NCBI GenBank assembly: GCA_964479465.1
Contig: CAYZMG010000014.1
Coordinates: 1-64,000 of the forward strand
Length of the DNA: 64,000 bases
Origin: CADCTB01 sp964479465
GTDB taxonomy: Bacteria > Actinomycetota > Acidimicrobiia > Acidimicrobiales > AC-14
Direction: 5' to 3'
Both the position numbers and the translations under genes were made by a program. Below are positions 24,987 to 34,328 of this stretch, piece after piece; position 1 is the first letter of the stretch, and each line of letters begins with the position of its first letter. The notes below the pieces were generated by a model. It worked only from the letters and a program-made list of their open reading frames with translations, did not search any database and was not told where the DNA came from.

Positions 24987-26117
24987 ATGGGTCGGCGCGA
25001 CTATCTGGTCGATGGGGCGGTCGCGCTGGCCGCTTTTGCCGTGAGCGCGGCGATTGTCGCCGCCGCCGGCGACGATCCCGAGGTCCGCAGCCCCGACGTG
25101 TTCGCCTTCGGGCTTGTCGCCGCCCACAGCGCCGGCGTGGTCCTGCGCCGGCCTCGCCCGGTCGCTGCAGTCGTCCTGAGCCTGGCAACCGGCGTGGGGT
25201 ACGCAGCAGCGGATTACCCGCCGGCGCTGTTCCCGGTGGTGCTGCTCACCGTCTACAGCGCCGCCGCCCGGCTTCCCGAGCGGCCGAGCCGGCGGCTGGG
25301 AGTCGCCGCCGTCCTCGTGTCGGCCGCGGCGTCGACATTGGGCCCGGGCCCGACGAACACCAGCGTGCCCCTGCTCGTCGCCGGCGCCTGGTTCCTCGGC
25401 AACTTCGTTCGGGCCCGCCGGCTTTACACCGAGACGCTGGAGGCCAAGAACCGCGAGCTGGAGCAGGCCCAGCACGACCTGGCCCGCCAGGCCGTGACGG
25501 AGGAGCGCCTGCGCATCGCCCGCGAGTTGCATGACGTGGTTGCCCACAGCATGAGCGTGGTGGCGATGCACGCCGGCACCGGGCGGATGGTGGCGGCTGA
25601 CGATCCCGCTGCGGCCGAGCGGGCGCTGGCCACCATCGAGGCCACGACCCGCTCGGCGCTGGGGGAGATGCGCCGGCTTCTCGGCGTCCTGCGCTCGTCC
25701 GACAGCGACGAGCCGGCCGCCCTCGGTCCCGCCCCCGGCCTCGCCGACCTCGACCGGCTGGTCGCCGAGGTGGAGCGCTCGGGTATCGACGTGCAGCTCC
25801 GGGTCCACGGGGACCGGCCCGACATGGCGCCGGGGGTCGACCTTTCCGCCTACCGAGTCGTCCAGGAGGCGCTCACCAACGTGCTCAAGCACGCCGGCCC
25901 GGCGCAGGCCACGGTCGACGTCCGCTACACGGGCGCCGGCGTCACCGTGGAGGTGGCCGACGACGGCCTGGGCGCAGCGGCGCCGGCGCTCACGGGTGGC
26001 CACGGCCTGGTCGGGATGCGTGAGCGCGTCACCGTCCACGGTGGCGAGCTCGACGCCGGCCCCAACCCCGGAGGCGGCTTCCGGGTCGTCGCCCGCTTCC
26101 CCGTGGGCGAGGCGTGA
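24987..26117 (+). CDS. NarL-type sensor histidine kinase
   Basis: 376 residues from ATG 24987. Four to five hydrophobic segments (residues about 10-140) form the membrane sensor without a large external loop. The HisKA_3 helix is ERLRIARELHDVVAHS, with phospho-acceptor His182, and the ATPase boxes are ALTNVLKHA (N) and GHGLVGMRER (G). It phosphorylates the response regulator whose gene starts at the last base of its stop codon. The following ABC transporter genes are the probable output. Confidence 0.9.
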   Translation: MGRRDYLVDGAVALAAFAVSAAIVAAAGDDPEVRSPDVFAFGLVAAHSAGVVLRRPRPVAAVVLSLATGVGYAAADYPPALFPVVLLTVYSAAARLPERPSRRLGVAAVLVSAAASTLGPGPTNTSVPLLVAGAWFLGNFVRARRLYTETLEAKNRELEQAQHDLARQAVTEERLRIARELHDVVAHSMSVVAMHAGTGRMVAADDPAAAERALATIEATTRSALGEMRRLLGVLRSSDSDEPAALGPAPGLADLDRLVAEVERSGIDVQLRVHGDRPDMAPGVDLSAYRVVQEALTNVLKHAGPAQATVDVRYTGAGVTVEVADDGLGAAAPALTGGHGLVGMRERVTVHGGELDAGPNPGGGFRVVARFPVGEA

Positions 26118-26785
26118 TGGGGACGATCACCGTCGTTATCGTCGATGACCAGCCCCTCATCCGCACCGGGCTGCGCACGATGCTGGGCCACGCCCCCGAC
26201 CTGGAGATCGTGGGCGAGGCGGACGACGGCGAGAAGGCGGTCGCTCTCGTCCGCCGCCACCGTCCCGACGTGGTGCTGATGGACGTCCGCATGCCCGCGC
26301 TCGACGGGATCGAGGCCACCCGCCGCATCGCCGCAGATCCCGACCTGGCGACCGTCCGGGTGCTGATGCTGACCACCTTTGACCTCGACGACTACGTCTA
26401 CGCCGCCATCCGGGCCGGCGCCAGCGGGTTCATGCTCAAAGACGCTCGCCCCGAGGACATCCTCTCTGCGGTGCGGGTGGTCGCCGCCGGCGACGCCTTG
26501 CTGGCGCCGAGCGTCACCCGCCGGCTGATCTCCGAGCTGGCCGCCCGCCCCGTCGACGTGCCCGGTCCGCCGGTCGAGCTGGCCGCCCTCACCGAGAGGG
26601 AGCGAGAGGTGCTGGCCCTGGTGGGGCGGGGGCTGTCGAACGCCGAGATCGCCGAGCGCCTCTACGTCAGCCCGGCGACGGCCAAGACCCACGTGAGCCA
26701 CATCATGACCAAGCTCTACGCCCGCGACCGGGCCCAGCTCGTGGTGCTGGCGTACGAGAGCGGCCTGGTACGCCCCGGGATGTAG
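26117..26785 (+). CDS. NarL/LuxR-family response regulator
   Basis: 222 residues from ATG 26117, sharing one base with the kinase stop. The receiver domain contains VVIVDDQPL, the phospho-acceptor Asp56 (VVLMDVRMP), and Lys in FMLKDARPE. The C-terminal LuxR helix-turn-helix is LTEREREVLALVGRGLSNAEIA. It should bind DNA as a dimer when phosphorylated. The ABC transporter operon starts 57 bp downstream. Confidence 0.93.
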   Translation: MGTITVVIVDDQPLIRTGLRTMLGHAPDLEIVGEADDGEKAVALVRRHRPDVVLMDVRMPALDGIEATRRIAADPDLATVRVLMLTTFDLDDYVYAAIRAGASGFMLKDARPEDILSAVRVVAAGDALLAPSVTRRLISELAARPVDVPGPPVELAALTEREREVLALVGRGLSNAEIAERLYVSPATAKTHVSHIMTKLYARDRAQLVVLAYESGLVRPGM

Positions 26786-26842
26786 GTCACAACCCATCCC
26801 CGGCCTGACGACGCCGGCCGGCGTTCCTGTCAGGTTCGTCGT

Positions 26843-27739
26843 ATGGCAACCATCGAGCTGCACGGGCTGATCAAGCGATTCGGCCCCCTCACGGCGGTCG
26901 ACGAGCTGAGCCTCGAGCTGCACCCCGGGGTCGTCACCGGCTTCCTCGGCGTCAACGGCGCCGGCAAGACGACGACCCTGCGGATGCTCCTCGGCCTGGT
27001 CACCCCGACCGCCGGCACCGCCACCTTCGACGGCCGGCGCTACGCCGACCTCGACCAGCCCACCCGCCACGTCGGCGCCGTCCTCGAAGCGTCCAGCTTC
27101 CACCCGGGCCGGCGGGCGATCGATCACCTTCGCGTCCTGGCCACCGCCGGCGGCCTTCCGCCCGATCGGGCCGGCCATGCGCTCGAGCGGGTCGGCCTGG
27201 CCGCGAGCGCCCGCCGGCGTGTGGGCGGGTTCTCGCTCGGGATGCGCCAGCGCCTCGCCCTGGCTGCCGCCCTGCTGGGTGAGCCCGAGGTCCTGATCCT
27301 CGACGAGCCGGGCAACGGGCTCGACCCTGAAGGCGTCCAGTGGCTGCGCACCTTCCTGCGGGGCCAGGCCGCGGAGGGGCGGACGGTTGTCGTCTCCAGC
27401 CACCTACTGGCCGAGGTGTCCCAGACCGTCGACCACGTCGTGATCATCGACGAGGGCCGCGTGGTGGCCGACGCGCCGCTGGCCGAGCTGACGGCGGCGG
27501 CCGCGGAGACCGTCGTGGTCACCTCGCCCGAGGCCACCGCCCTCCTTGGGATCCTCGACGGCATCGGGGTCGATGCCGAGCTGACCGGCAACGACGAAGT
27601 CACCGCCTCCGCCACCCCCGACGTCGTGGGAAGGGCCATCGCCTTCAACGGCATCGTCGTCCACGGCATGCAGGCCCGGCGCTCGAACCTCGAGGACGTG
27701 TTCTTCCAGCTGACCGCGAGCGAGAGGAGCCAATCGTGA
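26843..27739 (+). CDS. ABC transporter ATP-binding protein
   Basis: 298 residues. Walker A GVNGAGKTT (near residue 37), signature FSLGMRQRLALA and Walker B LILDEPGNGLDPEG are all intact. The C-terminal third, with VHGMQARRSNLEDVFFQLT, is typical of the drug/antibiotic exporters of actinobacteria (CcmA/DrrA type). The stop overlaps the start of the permease by 4 bp (GTGA). It energises export through the permease encoded next. Confidence 0.92.
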   Translation: MATIELHGLIKRFGPLTAVDELSLELHPGVVTGFLGVNGAGKTTTLRMLLGLVTPTAGTATFDGRRYADLDQPTRHVGAVLEASSFHPGRRAIDHLRVLATAGGLPPDRAGHALERVGLAASARRRVGGFSLGMRQRLALAAALLGEPEVLILDEPGNGLDPEGVQWLRTFLRGQAAEGRTVVVSSHLLAEVSQTVDHVVIIDEGRVVADAPLAELTAAAAETVVVTSPEATALLGILDGIGVDAELTGNDEVTASATPDVVGRAIAFNGIVVHGMQARRSNLEDVFFQLTASERSQS

Positions 27740-28479
27740 AACGCCTACTGCGGGCCGAGCTGCTGAAGCAGCGCACCGCCCCCACATTCCTCCTCGCCTT
27801 TGCGGCCGTGCCCATCCTCGCCGCACTGGTGACTTTCGCGGTGTACAGCATGGCCGGGCGCCAGGGGAACGACCCCCTGGGCCCTGACAGCCTGCTGCAC
27901 GCGACGGGAGCGCCGGCGTCGGTCGTGACCACCCTCGCGCTGCTCCTCGGCGTCGTCGGCATGGCCGGCGAGTACCGGCACGGGACGATCATCACCACCC
28001 TGCTGGCCGCTCCCAGGCGGTGGGACGTCGTGGTCGCCAAGGTGGCGGCCCACGCCGTGACCGGCGCAGCCATGGGCGCGGTGACCGTCGCCGTCAGCCT
28101 GGCCATCGCCGTGCCGTGGCTGATGAGCGCCGGCACCGATGTCGGGGTCACCGCCGAAGTCGGGCGGGCGGGGGCCGCCCTGATCGCCACCACCGCTCTC
28201 TACGGCGCCATCGGCGTCTGCGCCGGCGCCCTGTTCGCCAACCTGAGCGCGGCAGTCGGGCTGGTGCTCGTGTGGCTGCTCAAGGGCGAAGAGCTGTTCG
28301 CCGGCGCCCTCGGACACTGGTCTGTCGGTGACTGGCTCCCAGCCGCCCTCGGCGACGGCCTCGTCCGGGCCGGCGCCGGCAACCCGCCACGGTGGGCCGC
28401 CGCCCTTGCCCTCGCCGCCTACGTCGCCGGCCTGGCCGCCCTCGGTGCCCACCGCGTCGCCCGGCGCGACGTCGCCTGA
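27736..28479 (+). CDS. ABC transporter permease
   Basis: 247 residues from GTG 27736. Six hydrophobic segments are seen (FLLAFAAVPILAALVTFAVY near the N-terminus; VVTTLALLLGVVGMAGEY with the EYRHGT loop; then four more). The EYRHGTIITTLLAAP loop is typical of ABC-2 type permeases of the NatB/DrrB group. It forms a channel with the ATPase. Substrate unknown; control by the two-component system upstream is likely. Confidence 0.88.
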   Translation: MKRLLRAELLKQRTAPTFLLAFAAVPILAALVTFAVYSMAGRQGNDPLGPDSLLHATGAPASVVTTLALLLGVVGMAGEYRHGTIITTLLAAPRRWDVVVAKVAAHAVTGAAMGAVTVAVSLAIAVPWLMSAGTDVGVTAEVGRAGAALIATTALYGAIGVCAGALFANLSAAVGLVLVWLLKGEELFAGALGHWSVGDWLPAALGDGLVRAGAGNPPRWAAALALAAYVAGLAALGAHRVARRDVA

Positions 28480-28503
28480 TCCCACGAAGCCAGGGAGCAG
28501 ACC

Positions 28504-28623
28504 ATGAAACGTCGTCGAACGGCCCTTGCCGGCATGGTGGCAGCTGTCGCCCTCGCCACCACTGGCTGTCCCGGCAACTTCAGGCACAGCTACGGCGGCT
28601 TCACCAGTGCCCTGGAGTGGTGA
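28504..28623 (+). CDS. small lipoprotein
   Basis: 39 residues from ATG 28504. It starts MKRRRTALAGMVAAVALATTGC, a type II signal with the lipobox TTGC, and the mature part is only CPGNFRHSYGGFTSALEW. GGGAGC lies a few bases upstream. It follows the permease by 24 bp and could be an accessory of the exporter. It is short and I know no family, but signal, lipobox and ribosome site together support it. Confidence 0.6.
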   Translation: MKRRRTALAGMVAAVALATTGCPGNFRHSYGGFTSALEW

Positions 28624-28643
28624 GGGACGGTACTCTTGTGCCG

Positions 28644-29006
28644 ATGGAGTCCGCTACGGCTCGGCGCTTTGCCTTGGTAGCGGTCATCCTCCTGCTGGCC
28701 CCGGTGTGGTGCCGGCCGTCGTTCGCGCAGCGAGCTGTGGAAACGCCCGGGCTGGCCGTCGCCGGCATGGCTCCGGCGGGCTCCGCCTCCTTCCCCGTCA
28801 TCCGCCGGCACGTCGGCGACGGCTGGTCGCGAGCGAGCGGCAGCCTCGATCACGGCCGAACTGTGGCCGCGCTGGGCCCGGGTTTGCTGTCGATGGGTTT
28901 GGCGCTCTGGGCCACCCTGCTGGCCGTCCTCGCCGCCCCGCCGTCATTGGCTCGGCGCCGCCACGTCATCTCGCTGCGGGCTCCTCCGGTCCTTCTCGCG
29001 TCCTAG
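28644..29006 (+). CDS. small hypothetical membrane protein
   Basis: 120 residues from ATG 28644 (GTG 28638 is possible). An N-terminal hydrophobic segment (ARRFALVAVILLLAPVW) may be a signal or membrane helix; a second one (LLSMGLALWATLLAVLAA) lies near residue 85. The central part is basic and Gly/Ser rich. No family recognised. It is between the ABC transporter/lipoprotein genes and the large channel gene, with no clear ribosome site. Confidence 0.45.
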   Translation: MESATARRFALVAVILLLAPVWCRPSFAQRAVETPGLAVAGMAPAGSASFPVIRRHVGDGWSRASGSLDHGRTVAALGPGLLSMGLALWATLLAVLAAPPSLARRRHVISLRAPPVLLAS

Positions 29007-29086
29007 CGAATCGCAGTTGACGACCGCGCCGCTGGCGTGGTCGGGGGAGCCGTTCACCGATTTTCGGACACCAGGAGGAAACCGTC

Positions 29087-31036
29087 ATGCCCGCACGCCA
29101 CTCGTTCCGCAGGCGCGTCCGTTACAAGTTCGACACCATCCTGGCCCGGGGCACCGTCGCGGTGATCCTGTGGCTCTTTCTGGTCACCGCTGCGGTGGTC
29201 GTCGTCACCGGCACACTGCTGTCGGTGCTCGACATCGCGGTGCACGGCCATCAGGTCGGCATCATCGAAGGCATCTGGCAGAACATGCTGCGCAGCTTCG
29301 AGCCCGCGGCGATGGAGGCCGACACCGGCTGGCCGCTGCGCCTCCAGTCGCTTTTCGTCGTCCTCTTCGGCATCCTGGTGGTGAGCGGTCTCATCGGACT
29401 CATCGCCACCGGCATCGAGCGGCGGGTCGACGAGCTGCGCAAGGGCCGCAGCGAGGTCCTGGAGTCCGGCCACGTGCTCATCCTGGGCTGGTCGGAGAAG
29501 ATCTTCCCGATCATCTCGGAACTCATCCTGGCCCACAAGGGCCGCGCCCACGACAGCATCATCGTGGTCCTCGCCGATCACGACAAGATCGAGATGGAGG
29601 ACGACATCCGGGCCCGGGTCCGCAACCTCGGCCGCACGCGGGTGGTCGTGCGGCGCGGCGACCCGGCGAACCCCGCCGATGTGGCGCTCGTCGCTCCGTA
29701 CGACAGCCGCTCGGTCATCGCCCTGGGCAACAACCACATGGACGGCGACGCCCAGGTGATCCGTTCGGTCCTCGCCCTGATGGACGACGACCGGTTCACC
29801 GACCTTCGCGTCGTTGCCGATTGCGCCATGCCGGAGAACGCGGACGCCCTCCGCGAGGCCACCGACGGGCATGCCATCGCCATCGCCTCCTCGGATCTCA
29901 TCGCCAGGGTCACCGCCCAGGCCTGCCGCCACACTGGGCTCGGTTCGGTGTTCGAGCAGGTCCTCGACTTCGGAGGCGTCGACGTCTACTTCCACGAGGA
30001 CCCCAGCCTCCTCGGCCGCCGGTTCGGCGACCTCGTCCTGTCCTACGAGGTGGCGTCGCCCATCGGCATCCGGCACCCCGATGGAGTCGTCGACCTGAAC
30101 GCGCCGGATGACCACGTCCTCGTCGAAGGCGACTCGGTCGTCCTCATCACCGACAGCCTCGCCAAGCTGGCCCTGCACCCAGAGCCGATCCGGCCGGCGC
30201 CGGTCGCGCCGAGCGTCACCAACGGGGACCTCACCGCCGGCGGGATCCTGATCGTCGGCTGGAACGTGCTCGCCCCCCGCATCCTCACCGAGCTGGAGAA
30301 GTGGGCGGAGCCCGGCGCCAAGGTCCGGGTCCTCATCGACGGCGGCCTGGTCACCGAGGCGGAGATCGCCGTCCCCGGGATCGAGAAGCTCCAGATCTCG
30401 GTGACGTCGACCTTCAACACGACGCAGCACAAGGTGGCCGAGCTCTGCCTGGCCGAGCTGTACGAGCGGGTGGTCGTCCTCTGCTACCGCGGCAAGCTCA
30501 GCGCCGAGGAGGCCGATGCCCGGGCGCTGATGACGCTGTTGCAGCTCCGGCAGTTCCGCCGGGCCAACCCCGAGCTGGCCGAACGGATGAGCGTGCTCAC
30601 CGAGGTGCTGGACATCCGCGACGTCCACCTCGCCCGGGTGGCCGGCGCCGAGGACTTCATCGTCAGCGAGAGGATCACCGCTCTCATGCTGGCCCAGCTG
30701 GCGGAGATCCCCGACCGGGAAAAGGTCTTCGCCGACCTGTTCGAGACGTGGGGCTCGGAGCTGAGCATGCGTCCGGTCTCCTACTACGCCGACCCGAAGC
30801 CGGGGACGGCCTACGGGTCCTATGTTGCCGCCGCCCACAAGGTCGGACACCTCGCCATCGGCTACCGCACGGCCGGGGCCCGGGGCAGGGAGCTGACGAC
30901 GGCGATCCAGCTCGATCCGCCGAAGTCGAGAGTGGTCGATCTCGCGCCGGACGACCGGCTGATCGTGGTCGTACCCCGCGGGGAGAAGTCACCGATGGTA
31001 GCCCCCCACCGGGCCACCGGCGCCCGCTTGATCTAG
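29087..31036 (+). CDS. CASTOR/POLLUX-type TrkA-domain ion channel
   Basis: 649 residues. Two membrane helices at the N-terminus (AVILWLFLVTAAVVVVTGTLL and LFVVLFGILVVSGLIGLIA) enclose a pore-like loop (EGIWQNMLRSF). The cytosolic part has two RCK/TrkA-like units, the first with VLILGWSEKIFPIISELIL and the second with GILIVGWNVLAPRILTEL, each a dinucleotide-type Rossmann fold lacking full glycine motifs. Length and layout match CASTOR/POLLUX-related channels, which conduct cations with Ca or ligand control. It overlaps the end of convergent nhaA by 4 bp. Confidence 0.85.
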   Translation: MPARHSFRRRVRYKFDTILARGTVAVILWLFLVTAAVVVVTGTLLSVLDIAVHGHQVGIIEGIWQNMLRSFEPAAMEADTGWPLRLQSLFVVLFGILVVSGLIGLIATGIERRVDELRKGRSEVLESGHVLILGWSEKIFPIISELILAHKGRAHDSIIVVLADHDKIEMEDDIRARVRNLGRTRVVVRRGDPANPADVALVAPYDSRSVIALGNNHMDGDAQVIRSVLALMDDDRFTDLRVVADCAMPENADALREATDGHAIAIASSDLIARVTAQACRHTGLGSVFEQVLDFGGVDVYFHEDPSLLGRRFGDLVLSYEVASPIGIRHPDGVVDLNAPDDHVLVEGDSVVLITDSLAKLALHPEPIRPAPVAPSVTNGDLTAGGILIVGWNVLAPRILTELEKWAEPGAKVRVLIDGGLVTEAEIAVPGIEKLQISVTSTFNTTQHKVAELCLAELYERVVVLCYRGKLSAEEADARALMTLLQLRQFRRANPELAERMSVLTEVLDIRDVHLARVAGAEDFIVSERITALMLAQLAEIPDREKVFADLFETWGSELSMRPVSYYADPKPGTAYGSYVAAAHKVGHLAIGYRTAGARGRELTTAIQLDPPKSRVVDLAPDDRLIVVVPRGEKSPMVAPHRATGARLI

Positions 31037-32370
31037 GTCGAGGCCGGCGCCGGCGCCGGCGCCGGCGCCGGCTTGGGGCGGCAGGCCCGCGACAGGACGA
31101 TGCTGCCGATCACCGCCGCGACCGCGGACGCGCCGAGGACCCCGATCTTGGCCGCGTCGCGCAGGGGTCCGTCGGTGAATGCGAGCTCGGCGACGAAAAG
31201 GGAGACGGTGAACCCGATGCCGGCGACGGCGGAGATGCCGAACATCATCTTCCAGTTGGCGCCCTCGGGGAGACGGGCGATGCCGAGACGTACGCCCAGC
31301 CACGCCGCAGCGGTGATGCCGAGCGTCTTGCCGGCGATGAGCCCGAGCATGACGCCGAGCGTCAACGCCGTGGCGCCGGCCCCCTCGAACGCATCGGCCT
31401 TGATCGACACGCCGGCGTTGGCCAGGGCGAAGATCGGCACGATCAGGAAGCTCGACCAGGGGTGCAAGGTGTGGCCGATCCGTTCGGCGGGTGAGACGGA
31501 GTGGCGGGCCAGGCGGGTCATCGCCTGCATCTGCTCGGCCGTGGGATCGTCTCGGAGGTCATTGGCCCACTCCCGGGCCACGGAGGCGGGGAGCAGCCTC
31601 TTCGCCGGCGTCAGGAGGCCGATAATCACGCCGGCGATGGTGGCGTGCACGCCGGAGGCGTACATGGCCAGCCACAGCGCGGCACCGAGGACCAGGTACG
31701 GCGCCAGCCAAACGACGCCCGCCCGGTTCACCAACACGATCACCACGATGATGGCTGCGGCGACGCCGAGGTACTGGGGCTGGAGGCCGGCGGAATAGAA
31801 GGCGCCGATGACGATGATGGCGCCGATGTCATCGACGATGGCCAGGGTCAAAAGGAACAGCTTCAGCGAGGCCGGCACGCGCGGTCCGAGCAGGGTGACG
31901 ACGCCGACGGCGAAGGCGATGTCGGTGGCCATGGGGATGCCCCAGCCCCGGGACCCGGCGCCGCCGGCGTTCACCAGCAGGAACAGCGCGGCGGGGAGAA
32001 CCATGCCGCCCAGCGCGGCCAGGGCGGGCATGGCGGCGGTCCTGGGGTCGCGCAGCTTGCCGTGGACCAGCTCGTGTTTGATCTCCAGCCCGACGACGAA
32101 GAAGAACACCACCATGAGGGCGTCGTTCACCCAGTGGTGCAGGTCTCCCTCGAGGACGTAGCGGCCGAAGTTGATCGTGAAGTCGGTGTGCCAGAGCGTC
32201 TGGTAGGAGGCACTCCAAGGCGAGTTAGCCCACAGGAGGGCGACGACTGCGGCGACGAGCAGCAGGATGCCGCCGGAGGCTTCCGTGGCCAGGAACTCCC
32301 GGAGGAGCCGCGGCATCCCACGGCCGGCGGTGGGTTGGGCGCGTGGGGGGCGCTCGGTGTCGATTGCCAT
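31033..32370 (-). CDS. nhaA: Na+/H+ antiporter NhaA
   Basis: 445 residues from ATG 32370, nine bases after AGGAGAAG. It has about twelve membrane segments. The ion-binding pair Asp-Asp is in LAIVDDIGAIIVI, and the unwound-helix segments (GWGIPMATDIAFAVGV, and GIGFTVSLFVAELAF) are typical. NhaA exchanges two protons for one sodium ion and protects against alkaline and salt stress. The C-terminus is an Ala-Pro repeat encoded by five tandem GCCGGC units. It ends against the channel gene. Confidence 0.95.
   Translation of the reverse strand: MAIDTERPPRAQPTAGRGMPRLLREFLATEASGGILLLVAAVVALLWANSPWSASYQTLWHTDFTINFGRYVLEGDLHHWVNDALMVVFFFVVGLEIKHELVHGKLRDPRTAAMPALAALGGMVLPAALFLLVNAGGAGSRGWGIPMATDIAFAVGVVTLLGPRVPASLKLFLLTLAIVDDIGAIIVIGAFYSAGLQPQYLGVAAAIIVVIVLVNRAGVVWLAPYLVLGAALWLAMYASGVHATIAGVIIGLLTPAKRLLPASVAREWANDLRDDPTAEQMQAMTRLARHSVSPAERIGHTLHPWSSFLIVPIFALANAGVSIKADAFEGAGATALTLGVMLGLIAGKTLGITAAAWLGVRLGIARLPEGANWKMMFGISAVAGIGFTVSLFVAELAFTDGPLRDAAKIGVLGASAVAAVIGSIVLSRACRPKPAPAPAPAPAST
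31043..31072. repeat. tandem GCCGGC repeat
   Basis: Five consecutive GCCGGC hexamers (30 bp) encode the Ala-Pro repeat at the C-terminus of NhaA. GCCGGC is also unusually frequent across the whole window, so slippage of a favoured hexamer is the likely source. Confidence 0.85.
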
Positions 32371-32486
32371 GTGGGGACTTCTCCTGGGGACGCGCCACTT
32401 CTGCCGTTTCGCCACCAGGCTCCCGGCACTTCACCACCTAACCGTGGCTTCCTCAGTGTGCCACTGACCGGCTCCCTCCGCACGAG

Positions 32487-32828
32487 TCAGATCGCTTCTT
32501 CGCCCATCTCCCCGGTGCGGACCCGCATGAGGCGATCCACGTCGAGCATCCAGACCTTGCCGTCACCGATCTTGCCGGTGTAGGCGCACTTCCGGATCGT
32601 CTCCATGACACCCTCGGCGTCCCCCAGCGCGCAGATCACCTCGACTTTGAGCTTCGGCACCAGATCGACGGTGTACTCCGCCCCCCGGTACGTCTCGGTG
32701 TGCCCGCCCTGGCGGCCGAAGCCCTTCACCTCGGTGACCGTGATCCCCTGCACGCCCATGTCCTTCAGCCCGTCCTTCACGGACTCCAGCATCTGGGGCT
32801 TGATGACTGCGGTGACGAGCTTGATCAC
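32487..32828 (-). CDS. glnB: second PII protein (GlnB-like)
   Basis: 113 residues from GTG 32828, overlapping the stop of the second ammonium transporter (GTGA). IKLVTAVIKPQMLESVK, the T loop GHTETYRGAEYTVDLVPK and GKIGDGKVWML are complete. It differs from the first PII protein in the T-loop flanks (VDLVPKLKVEVIC versus IDFVPKVRMEI). It should sense 2-oxoglutarate and ATP and control the transporter encoded beside it. Confidence 0.94.
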   Translation of the reverse strand: MIKLVTAVIKPQMLESVKDGLKDMGVQGITVTEVKGFGRQGGHTETYRGAEYTVDLVPKLKVEVICALGDAEGVMETIRKCAYTGKIGDGKVWMLDVDRLMRVRTGEMGEEAI

Positions 32829-34237
32829 GAGCTGGCTCCTGACGGGACGGTGGTGGTCCGGCCTCCGGGCCGGGACGTGGACGGGAGGGCCGGGGTGGTG
32901 TCCGGCCCGTAGCCCGGGGCGCCGTGCTCCAGCACGTCGAGCCCGGCCAACTCCTCTTCCTCGGAGACCCGGAGGCCGACCGTGACCTTGAGGACCATGA
33001 AGAGGATGCCGGCGGTGATGGCAACGAAGCTGGCAATGGCGACGACCCCGATGATCTGGCTGACCAGCTGCGAGGTGCCGCCGCCGTAGAAGAGGCCCTG
33101 CTGCCAGAACTCGGTGTCCTCGGTCGCGAACAGGCCCACGCAGATCGTGCCGAACGCTCCACACACGCCGTGCACCGAGATGGCGCCCACCGGGTCGTCG
33201 ATGTGGATGCGGTCGAAGAAGAACACCGCGGCAACGACGATCACGCCGGCGGCGGCGCCGATGATGATGGCCCCGATGTTGCTGACTGCGGCGGTGCCGG
33301 CGGTGATGCCGACCAGGCCGGCGAGCATGCCGTTGGCGGTCATGCCCACGTCGGGCTTGCCGCTCTTGGCCCAGATCGCCAGCATGGCGGTGATGGCGCC
33401 GGCGGCGGCGGCCAGGGTGGTGGTCACGGCAATGCCGCCGATGGCCCCGTCGGCCGCCAGCTCGGAGCCGGGGTTGAACCCGTACCAGCCGACCAGGAGG
33501 ATGAACGTCCCCAATACGGCGTAGGGGATGTTGTGCCCGAGGATGGCCCGGGGCTTGCCGTCGGGCCCGTACTTGCCGATGCGGGGACCGAGGATGGCGG
33601 CGCCCATGAGGGCGGCCACGCCACCCACCATGTGGACCATGGACGATCCGGCGAAGTCGTGGAACGGCGTCGACAGGCCGGCCAGCCAGCCGCCGCCCCA
33701 GTTCCAGTGGACGACGATCGGATAGATCAACCCTGAGATGGCGATCGAGTAGAGGAAGTAGCTCTTGAACTTGGTGCGCTCGGCCATGGCGCCCGAGACG
33801 ATCGTCGCCGCGGTGGCGGCGAAGGCCACCTGGAAGATGAACGTGACCGGCACGGTCAGCGTGCCGTACTGGAACGCCCCGTCGCCCAGGAACCAGCCTC
33901 CGGTCCCGAAGAAGTCGTTGCCCCCGGAGCCGAAGGCGATGGCGTAGCCGACGGCGAAGAACGCGAGGGCGCCGGCGCAGAAGTCCATCAGGTTCTTCAT
34001 CATGATGTTGGCCACGCTCTTGGCCCTGGTGAGGCCGGCCTCGACGAGAGCGAACCCCGCCTGCATGAAGATGACCAGCACCGCCGCCACCAGCACGAAC
34101 ACGTTGTCCAGATTGACCTGGACCTCCTCCGCCGTCACTGCCACTTCGGCTTCCTGAGCCCAGGCCGCCCCACCGCCGAACGCCACCACCGCGGCGGCGA
34201 GCGCTCCCCCGGTCACCAACTTCGCAGTCCGCGTCAC
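32825..34237 (-). CDS. amt: ammonium transporter Amt, second copy
   Basis: 470 residues from GTG 34237. Unlike the copy at 10,263 it has a cleavable-type signal (LVTGGALAAAVVAFGGGAAWA). The pore histidines are in SSMVHMVGGVAALMG and SVHGVCGAFGTI. It has a longer acidic C-terminal tail (EEEELAGLDVLEHGAPGYG) that ends in a Pro/Ser/Thr-rich segment. Two transporters with different N-termini may have different affinities or regulation. The gene is 91 bp from the propeller gene upstream. Confidence 0.95.
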   Translation of the reverse strand: MTRTAKLVTGGALAAAVVAFGGGAAWAQEAEVAVTAEEVQVNLDNVFVLVAAVLVIFMQAGFALVEAGLTRAKSVANIMMKNLMDFCAGALAFFAVGYAIAFGSGGNDFFGTGGWFLGDGAFQYGTLTVPVTFIFQVAFAATAATIVSGAMAERTKFKSYFLYSIAISGLIYPIVVHWNWGGGWLAGLSTPFHDFAGSSMVHMVGGVAALMGAAILGPRIGKYGPDGKPRAILGHNIPYAVLGTFILLVGWYGFNPGSELAADGAIGGIAVTTTLAAAAGAITAMLAIWAKSGKPDVGMTANGMLAGLVGITAGTAAVSNIGAIIIGAAAGVIVVAAVFFFDRIHIDDPVGAISVHGVCGAFGTICVGLFATEDTEFWQQGLFYGGGTSQLVSQIIGVVAIASFVAITAGILFMVLKVTVGLRVSEEEELAGLDVLEHGAPGYGPDTTPALPSTSRPGGRTTTVPSGASS

Positions 34238-34328
34238 ACCATTCGTCCTTTCCTCGTCCTTGAGGAACGAACGTACGCAGCGGCTGTGTCGCCCCTGTCT
34301 CCGCCCTATGAACGCTTTGTTTCCTGGC

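Noticed and set aside
31620..31627. Further GCCGATA motifs as sigma-28 promoters (also near 20,650)
   Set aside because: They lie inside coding sequence of nhaA and the phosphatase gene, without a CTCA at the right distance.
34238..34328. GlnR-like box before the second ammonium transporter
   Set aside because: Only GAAAC and a distant TTCAT are present and in the wrong order for a GlnR site.
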